DNA from: DATKMK01 sp035541895
GTDB taxonomy: Bacteria > Desulfobacterota > Binatia > HRBIN30 > JACQVA1
Direction of reading: 5' to 3'
Length of the DNA: 64,000 nt
NCBI GenBank assembly: GCA_035541895.1
Contig: DATKMK010000094.1
Coordinates: 33,993 to 97,992, forward strand
Shown here piece after piece: positions 8,504-16,300 of the stretch. Positions within the stretch are counted from its first letter, which is position 1. Each line of letters opens with the position of its first letter. The translations under genes were made by a program, and so were the position numbers. The notes beneath the pieces were generated by a model. The model ran no database searches and had not been told where the DNA came from. It worked only from the letters and a program-made list of their open reading frames with translations.

Positions 8504-8545
8504 GTGCGACGCTAGTTACGCGGGCGGCAGCGCCGGTGCAAGCCG

Positions 8546-8642
8546 TCAACCGGTCGATTGCCGCGCGCCCGCGAGATGCCGGCGCACCTCCCCGGCGGCG
8601 CGCAGCCCACTGAGGTAGGCGGCTTGCAGGGTGTCGGAGATC
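8546..8642 (-). pseudogene. Possible C-terminal remnant of a flavin amine oxidase
   Basis: The minus strand encodes SDTLQAAYLSGLRAAGEVRR followed by a short tail and a stop. G/A-AYLSGLRAAxE is the typical last FAD-contacting helix of monoamine-oxidase-like flavoproteins. Nothing upstream in this frame supports the rest of such an enzyme, so I read it as a gene fragment left by deletion. The match is short and could be chance. Confidence 0.33.
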
Positions 8643-8825
8643 GGCGGCGTCGCGCTTGAGCACCGGCCCCATTTCAACGCGCGCGAACGCGGCACGTTTA
8701 CTCTCGATCGCGACTTTCCAGCGCCGATCGCCGGCGTGTCGAGCCCGCTCACGTCCTGCCGCTAGGTCAACAACGATGCGATCGTCAAGACGTGTACGAC
8801 GACTCCATTTGCAGCAACTTTCAAC

Positions 8826-8854
8826 TTGACAAATTTTTTGACCGGAACGATAGT
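8826..8854 (+). promoter_or_regulatory. Sigma70-type promoter for the cysteine-rich protein
   Basis: A perfect -35 box TTGACA (8826-8831) is followed by a 17-bp spacer and GATAGT (8849-8854), a 4/6 match to the -10 consensus. Transcription would begin near 8861, about 50 bp before the ATG at 8914. The start is preceded by a strong AAGGAGGAG ribosome binding site. Consensus spacing in a locally AT-richer stretch makes this the clearest promoter in the window. Confidence 0.6.
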
Positions 8855-8913
8855 GAGCCAAAATTCCCAGTCAGCGAGGGCAATCCGAAGCCAACAATTG
8901 AAGGAGGAGCCCA

Positions 8914-10221
8914 ATGGAACGTCTCGCGAAGCTGCTGCGCGCCGTATGTCGTGTGGTCGTAAGTGTGTTTGTCGTCGGGATGCTTCCCGGTCTCCTCGCG
9001 GCGCAAACGTGCCCGTGCAACTCGCCCTGCCAAACGGCTGCGGGTCCCGGAATCTGCCGGCGTTCCTCCACGACGAACGATGCCTGCACCTGCCAGCCGA
9101 TACCCACCGCAACGCCGAAATCGACCGCGACAGCAACCAAGCCGGCGTGTCCATGCTTCGCCGACTGCCAGTTGGCGACCGGGCCGGGGAGATGCTTGCC
9201 GGTGCCGAGTATCTTCGGAGGCCCGTGCGTGTGTCAGCCGGTGCCCGCCACGGCAACTCCGCGTCCAACGGAAACACCACGTCCGACGGCGACCAAACCG
9301 GCTTGTCCGTGTTTCGCCAACTGCCAGCTACCAACGGGGCCCGGGCGATGTCTGCCGGTACTAGGAATCGCTGGAGGGTTCTGCGAGTGCCGCCCGCTAC
9401 CGCCGACGGCGACTCCAGCACCGTTGCCGTGTATGTGCGGTGCGGCGTGTGTTCTGGACACCGCCGGTAACGCCGGCGTCTGCCAGCCGAATCCAAACTC
9501 AGCTGCCGGCGACTGCACGTGCCAGCCGCCGCCAGCACCGCCGCAATGCGTCTGCGGCGAGAATTGCGTGACGAGTCCGGGCAGCGTCGGAGTCTGCCAG
9601 CCGGATACGACCTCGACTTCAGGTGCGTGTACGTGCCAACCACCACCGCCACCGCCATGCGTGTGCGGCAAAGCGTGCTTCTTCGAGTCGACCGGAATCA
9701 CCGGCGTGTGCCAACCGAATCCCAACTCACCGGTTGGTGATTGCACGTGTCTGCCGCCGCCCCCGCCGCCCGAATGCGTCTGCGGCGTCAACTGCGTGTC
9801 GAGCGACGGCACCGTCGGGGTGTGTCAGCCAGACGCGGCGTCGACAACCGGCGCCTGCAAATGTCAGCCGCCGCCACCGCCGCCGTGTGTTTGCGGGAAC
9901 GCGTGCCTGCTTGACGCCGCCGGCACCACGGGCGTGTGCCAACCGAATCCCAACTCACCGACCGGTGATTGCACGTGTCTACCGCCGCCCCCGCCTCCGC
10001 AATGCGTGTGCGGCGCAGCCTGCGCGCTGGCCGGCGGCCTCGCTGGTGTCTGTCAATCAGATCCCACCGTGTCCGGCGGCTGTGTGTGTGGTCCGCTCCC
10101 GTGCGGGCCAGGACAATGCGGTGGGACCTGCCCGCCCAACCTCGTGTGCCGGCCGTCTCTACTCGGACCGGCCAACGATTGCGCGTGTCGGCGTCCTCTG
10201 ACGGGCGCGCTTGGAAACTGA
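8914..10221 (+). CDS. Secreted protein of ten six-cysteine repeats with poly-proline linkers
   Basis: Not a family I recognise. The 435-residue product has a signal peptide (residues 1-30, ending LLAAQ) and then about ten tandem units of 35-45 residues. Each follows C-x-C-x3-C-x(7-10)-C-x(8-11)-C-x-C. A typical unit starts CVCGKAC, has GVCQPNPNS in the middle and ends DCTC. Linkers are Thr/Ala/Pro-rich in the first three units (ATPRPTETPRPTATKP) and pure proline runs of five or six residues later. Later units alternate in type (NPNS versus DxxS), suggesting dimer-wise duplication. The regular cysteine spacing suggests disulfide-knotted, knottin- or EGF-like modules on an extracellular rod. 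It lies just upstream of the giant exported protein. Confidence 0.85.
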   Translation: MERLAKLLRAVCRVVVSVFVVGMLPGLLAAQTCPCNSPCQTAAGPGICRRSSTTNDACTCQPIPTATPKSTATATKPACPCFADCQLATGPGRCLPVPSIFGGPCVCQPVPATATPRPTETPRPTATKPACPCFANCQLPTGPGRCLPVLGIAGGFCECRPLPPTATPAPLPCMCGAACVLDTAGNAGVCQPNPNSAAGDCTCQPPPAPPQCVCGENCVTSPGSVGVCQPDTTSTSGACTCQPPPPPPCVCGKACFFESTGITGVCQPNPNSPVGDCTCLPPPPPPECVCGVNCVSSDGTVGVCQPDAASTTGACKCQPPPPPPCVCGNACLLDAAGTTGVCQPNPNSPTGDCTCLPPPPPPQCVCGAACALAGGLAGVCQSDPTVSGGCVCGPLPCGPGQCGGTCPPNLVCRPSLLGPANDCACRRPLTGALGN

Positions 10222-10239
10222 TGCGCATCAGGTGAGACC

Positions 10240-10269
10240 GACGCCGCGCTCGCTTGCGGGCGCGGCGTC
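10240..10269. terminator. Perfect 10-bp hairpin between the two surface-protein genes
   Basis: GACGCCGCGC (10240-10249) and GCGCGGCGTC (10260-10269) form a perfect GC-rich stem with a 10-nt loop, 18 bp after the stop of the cysteine-rich gene. There is no U-tract, so it could be a weak terminator, an attenuator or an mRNA-stabilising end. Confidence 0.45.
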
Positions 10270-10310
10270 ATTGTAGCCGTCGGCTCAAATGCCTTAGTCG
10301 CACCGCCGCG

Positions 10311-13300
10311 ATGAGGAACTGGGCTCGACGTACCTGGTTTGGTCGGATCTGTCGGCTGCTCATTGGGCTGCTTCTCTTTCAACACATCCAACCTACGCTG
10401 GTCGCACTTCGGCTCCGTCTCACATTTGGCGCGCACGCAGCCAATGCCCAAGGCATTGCCGCGTTGGCGCCCCTGATTGCGGTCGGCAAGCGGGTCGATC
10501 CGTTGACGTTCGCGCAAGTCCAGGACGGACAGGTCACGATCACCTATACGGTGTTCAATCTGCAAACGACGCCGGCGCAGAACATCTTGCTCGACACCCA
10601 ACTCGCCAGCGGCATGACCTTCGTCGCCGGGTCGCCGCAGCCGGATCAAGGCGGTCAACTCTTGCAATGGAGCCTCGGCGATCTCGCGGCGCTCGGTTCG
10701 GTCACCGTTCAGGTCACCATCCAACTGCCGGCGAACTTTCAACCGCCACTCAATACGCTCGTGGCGCTCGACGGCGGCGCACACGTGTTCGCAAGCATCG
10801 ACGGTGTCGCGGGTCGAGCGCAAGCCGGCGTCGCGTCGCTCCGCACCGACACGGTACCGGCCGATTCCTTGGTATCGACCCCCGACGCCGACCTCAGCGA
10901 TCCGTTCATCCAAGCCCAGGCGGCTCAGTTGGGCAACGATCAAACCCGCATCGTCAACTTCATGATCAACGAGATCGGCTACGAATCGTACACTGGTTCG
11001 CTACGCGGCGCGCGCGGCACTTTGTGGAGCAAATCCGGCAACAGCCTCGATCGCGCGACTTTGTTGATCGCGTTGCTGCGCGTCTCCGGCATTCCATGTC
11101 GCTACGCGCGCGGCACGCTCGACGACCCGACCGCGAAGCAACTCATCGGATCGATGTTTCCGCCGCAGTACCAGGTCGTCGGCTTCGTACCGCCGGGCAC
11201 CGCCATCGCCGATCCGGCGAACGATCCGAAGCTCCTCGGCGAAACGCGCGACCACTTTTGGGTGCAAGTAACCGGCTTTGGATTTTCGTTCGGCGACGTC
11301 GACACCGCCATCAAGGGCCACCCATCACTCACCACAGCGACACAAACCTTCAACGAGATTCCTGACGAGTTGCGCCACAAAGTGACGGTGCAAGTAAACG
11401 CGGAGATCACGACGCCGCTGACCGGTCTATTCGGCCTCAACTCGCAAGCAACGGCAACGGTCCTGGAGCAGACCTTCAACGTCGCAGCGCTCGTCGGTAA
11501 ACCGCTCTCGGTCGGTCACTTCGTCGATCAGCAGTCGTTCGGAGCGCTGACCTTCGGTTCGGTGACCAATACCTATTCGCCGTACTTGCGGATCGGCGAC
11601 GCGGCCGCCGGCTTCGATCACGATGTCATCATTCGCGGAAACGACTACCAAGAGACGTTGACCAACTTTCCCTTCGGGAGCCAGATTCTCACCGGCATCT
11701 TCCTCAATGCGACACTGACAGGACCCGACGGACCGCCCGAGTCGTTCACCTACCCGATCGTCGATCGCATCGGACCCAACGTGCGTCAGAACGGCGGCAA
11801 CTCGAATTTGGCAGTGAGCGCCACGGATCCGCCAGCGGTGACGGACCTCCAGGCCGCAACGCTTGAAGTGCTCCCCGCGTTGCAAGGTCCGTCAGCGGGC
11901 CCGACCGTAGCTCAGGACCTCACGAGTCAGGCCGAGCTGCTCGGGTCGATTCCGCAGGACCAGGCTCACGCCGGAGAAATCGGCGGCGTCCTGCGCAATG
12001 CATTCGTCACGATGACGCGCGCGCTCGGCTTCAGTTTTCTCGGCGCTTCGGATATCGAGACCGCGGCGCTCGCCAACACGTCGCTGGTGCGGGTCTACGA
12101 TGATCGCCCTCGACTGGTGTTGGCCGCCAGCAACGCTCCGCTCCAAGCCGTTCAGCAATCGCCCAACTTGGTGATGAGGCTGCAGCGCCTGCGTGACCGG
12201 CCACGCGCGCTAGCGTTCCCTGGGCAGCGGACCGACGCCGCGCAGGTGTTTGCCGGCGTCCGTGGCGTCGCCGAAAGCGCCATCGAACGCGAGAAGACCG
12301 GCGCGCTCAGCGGCGAATTGAGCGATCGCTCGATCGGCGAAGTCGTCAACGCGACCAGCGTGTTCGAGGCCGCCGCCGCGAACGGGATTCCGCTGGTTCC
12401 GGTCACCGCCGCGAATCTCTCGGTACTCGATGGGCTGTCGATCTCGGCCGACGCGAAGGCCGAGATCACGGCGAGCGTCAATGCCGGGAAGAACGCGTTG
12501 GTGGTGAGCCGCAGCACAATGCTCAAAGATACCGACACCAGCGGCTGGTACACGGTCGCTCCCAGCAGCGGTGAGGTGACCGGCTTCACCGACCCGCGCG
12601 AAACTACCACTCAGAGCGGACAAGCCGCGGACAACGAGTATCTCATTGTCGTCGCGTTCATCGGTGCGCTGGCCCTCACCGTCTTGCTCCCGATTGGCCG
12701 ACAGGTGGCAACCTTCATCGCCACGTGTCAGGCCTGCAACACGCTGACGCAGACCGCGGCAATCGACTACGAGCGACGTCGGATCGGCCAAGCACAGGCT
12801 CCTCCAAAGCCTCCGGTGCCGACGGAATGCAGTGGGTTGCCGGCGTTCTGCTACAACAAAGCCTTCACCGATCTCGGGAGCGGCGGCGCGACGGCATCTT
12901 CGCTCGGCACTTCGCTGCGGGGATTCGCAACGGTCGACACCGCCGACGCCGAGACCTCGCTGCTAACTGACGACCACTTTCTCAACGCGCTCGGCAGTCT
13001 GTTGCAAACTCCGCTGAGCACCGACGCAATGTTTGCCCGCCTCGCGCAACCGGTCGACAACGCCAACGGTCTGGCACCGACGATTCAGACGGCCGCGACC
13101 CTCCAAGCGGGCGCGGTACAGGGCGAGATTATCTCCCCCGCCCTCCAAGTCGTCGGTCAGATCCACATCACGTGGTCGGCGTCGGCGACAAACGCCTTCA
13201 TGGCCACCCAACTGACCGCACCGAGTGCAACAGTGCGTGACGTGAACAACGCGGTCGTCGGCTCCGGCGACGCGACGTTCCAAGGCGACTCACCGACGAC

Positions 13301-16300
13301 ATTGCTCGTCTCCGGAAGCAACCTTGCGTTCGACGTGAATGGTAACGGGAGCGTCACCTCCCACGTGGGCGCCCGGATCACCGGCTTCGGCACCACCGCC
13401 GCGGCCGAGTGGCGGAACTACACCGCGACGGTCTCGAGTTCTCCAACGATCACGATTGCAACCGATGCCTTGAAGGTCGGCGGCACCGCGCTCGCGGCCG
13501 GAACGTACACGATCTCAGCGAATGCCGTGACGCTCAGGGGCAGCGGGCCGAGCACCGCACCGAATTTCAGCCAGGCGATCACCATCGATGTGACCGACGG
13601 CAGCGTGTACAACCTGACTGCGGACGACCCAACGTATGCCGGCGGCGCACTAACCGTCGGCGGACACATGCTCGCGACGCCCAACGGGGTCGCGCTGCTG
13701 GGATTCACCGGACGCGTGACGCACACGTACCTCACGCGCAACACGGGCGAGCCGGTCGACGTTGACGGGACGGCGCAGCAGGTGTTGCGGGTGGCGATGA
13801 ATCCGCCGAACGGCACGATCGACCAGAATACGCCGGGCACGTTCACGGTAACGGTCGACTCCACACTCGCCGACACCTACGACGTCGGCATTGACGCCCC
13901 ACCGGGCTGGTTGGTGAGCGGTGGCGCCAACGGCACGTTCACGATCACACCGAAGGGCGGCACGTACTTCGGCTACTACGTGCTGCCTTTCGCCGTGAAC
14001 GCACGCAGCAATTCCGCGCTGTTCGCCGCCGGCGTCTTCGGACTCAGCACACCCGGAACGAATCCAGGCGTCAGCGTTCGATTGATCCCCGACTCGGACG
14101 TCACCGTCCCGTTCGCCGACGTCGAAGTTCCATCGGCATTCACGGCTCAGATCCGCAACCTCGGTCCCAACCTCGATACGTTCAATCTAGACTTGTCGTC
14201 ACCGCCCGTGGGATTCACAATCACCAGCAGCGCGACTCAGGTCACCGTTCCGCCCGGTGCGACGGCCGAGGTCGGCGTGTATCTCGTCCCCGTCGGTCAG
14301 GTGCCGGCTCCGGGCACCGTCGCGTCGCTCGGTGTCACCGCAACCAGCCGGAGCAACGCCAGCATCACTGGCAGCGCGAACGCGCAGTTCGTCACGCCGC
14401 AGATCCACGGCGTCACGATCGAAGCCAATCCGCCGGCAGTGACAACCATCCCAGGCGTAGCAGTGTCGACCGCCGTCACCGTCACCTCGGTCGGCAACGT
14501 CGCCGAGAGCGTGACACTCGCCGCGGCTTCGCCGAGCGGCCTGCAGAGCGCCATTGATGGCACGCCAATTCCGCTGGCGACCGGCCAGAGCGCGACTCGC
14601 ACGTTGACGCTCACGCCGGCGATGAATACCGCGCTCAACACCAGCGAAACGGCAACGATCAGCGCAAGCATGGCGTCGGGCTCGACCATCGCGACGACGG
14701 TGGACCTGAGCGTGGTCGCGCCGGGCGCGCAGGCGGCGGGCGGCGCCGCCGCGGCCGCCGATCAACTCGGCCGCATGGCGCTCGGCGACAATCTGCGGGA
14801 GCTGGGCACGTCGATCACGAATCTGTCGCAAGATCACGGCAGCGCCGCGAAGAAGAGTCAGGTGCTCGCGAACGTCGATCGACTGATCGGCATGCTCGAC
14901 GATCCGTTGCTGCAGTCGTTCATTTCTCGCCTGCAGGGCGCGCGCGCCGCGATTGCCAGCGCATCGCCGGACACGTTGCTCGCCGCGCTCAACGGCCTCG
15001 CCGACGTTCTCACCGACCTGCAGGCGTTGCTGCGGGCGTTGGTCGCGCACGATTTCGACCTGCTGCTGACACCGTCGACGGCGACCGCGCTGCCGCACAC
15101 GCCGACGCAGTTCACGCTCTTCCTGCGCAACATCGGCACCGACCCGACGACCTATTCCATCGCGTTGAACGGTGTACCCGCCGGAGTGACTACCGCATTG
15201 AGTCGCAGCGCGGTGACGCTGACGCGCGGTGAGTCGGCCGACGGCGCGAAGGCGGTCACGGTGACGCTCACGCAGCCCGCGGATCAGTTGCTGGCGTTCG
15301 GATTCGAAGTTCAGGTGGCGGTGCAAGGTACGCCCGCAATCAACCGGAGCGCACGCGGCGGCTTCACCGCGCGACACGAGACGGTGGAAGTCGCCGGGGT
15401 GGACGCGACGCCGCCGTTCGCCGATCCGGGCCATGCCGTCTCTGTCTCCGCGCGAGTGCTCACTGCAGTGAATCACGAGCGCATGGGCCTCGCGTCGTTC
15501 GTGCTGAAGAACGCCGCCGACGCGACGGTCTTCACGTCGACGGCGAAGCCCGTCCCGCTCACGTTGGCGTCGACGCTCGCGAATGTGGATCTCGGCGCGC
15601 TCGACACCACCGGCTTGCCGCTCGGCAGCTACCGCATCGTCGCCGGCGTCGCCGAGCACGACGGCACGCCGATTCCCGGCGCCACCGGCAGCGGCAGTCT
15701 GCTGATCGGCCAGCCGGTGACGGCGACGATGTCGCTCGATCCGACGACGTTGCCGTCCGGAGACGGCACCGTGACCACACGTCTCGACATCAAGAGCCAG
15801 ACCAATTTCGGCAATGCCGACGCCGAGTTGATCGGGCTTGTCGACACGCTGGGTAAGGCCTACGGCATCGCCCTCGACGGCACGACCGCATACGTCTGTG
15901 GTTCGGACAACGTGTCGGTCGTCGACCTTGGTGACCCGTCCGCCCCGAAGATCACCACCACCTTCGACACGGCAACAACGCAGACCCAGGTGTCCCGTTG
16001 CTCCGTGTTCGGCAACCGATTGCTGACGCTGCGCCAAAGCTATCCTGATGTCACCTTGCACGCCGCGCTCTATGATCTCAGCAATCCGATGCAACCCACA
16101 TCGGTCACCAGCGCCACCATCGCCGGCTACTACTTTCTCGATAACGCGTTCATCCGCGGCAACCACACGTTCTTGTCCACCAATGGGTTCTCGTTGTTCC
16201 TGTTCAGCAACATCATTTCGAATCAGTTTGGACAGTTCCTGTCCGTCGATGTGAGCGGCGCCACGCCGCCAAGCGTCGGCGATGTCCTGTTCAAGAACCA

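Larger units (their letters stand above)
8504..8913. other. Intergenic region with an oxidase-like remnant and a promoter
   Basis: This 410-bp gap separates the dehydrogenase gene (minus) from the cysteine-rich protein (plus). The left half holds a short stretch resembling an amine-oxidase C-terminus on the minus strand (annotated separately). The right half is less GC-rich and contains a strong sigma70-type promoter. I see no complete gene in it. Confidence 0.6.

Noticed and set aside
9100..10100. Regularly repeated DNA that might be mistaken for a CRISPR array
   Set aside because: Repeats are imperfect, in frame and encode cysteine modules; there are no constant repeats with unique spacers.
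11030..11280. Active transglutaminase in the giant protein
   Set aside because: The position of the nucleophilic Cys reads Asn-Ser-Leu-Asp; only the fold appears to be retained.
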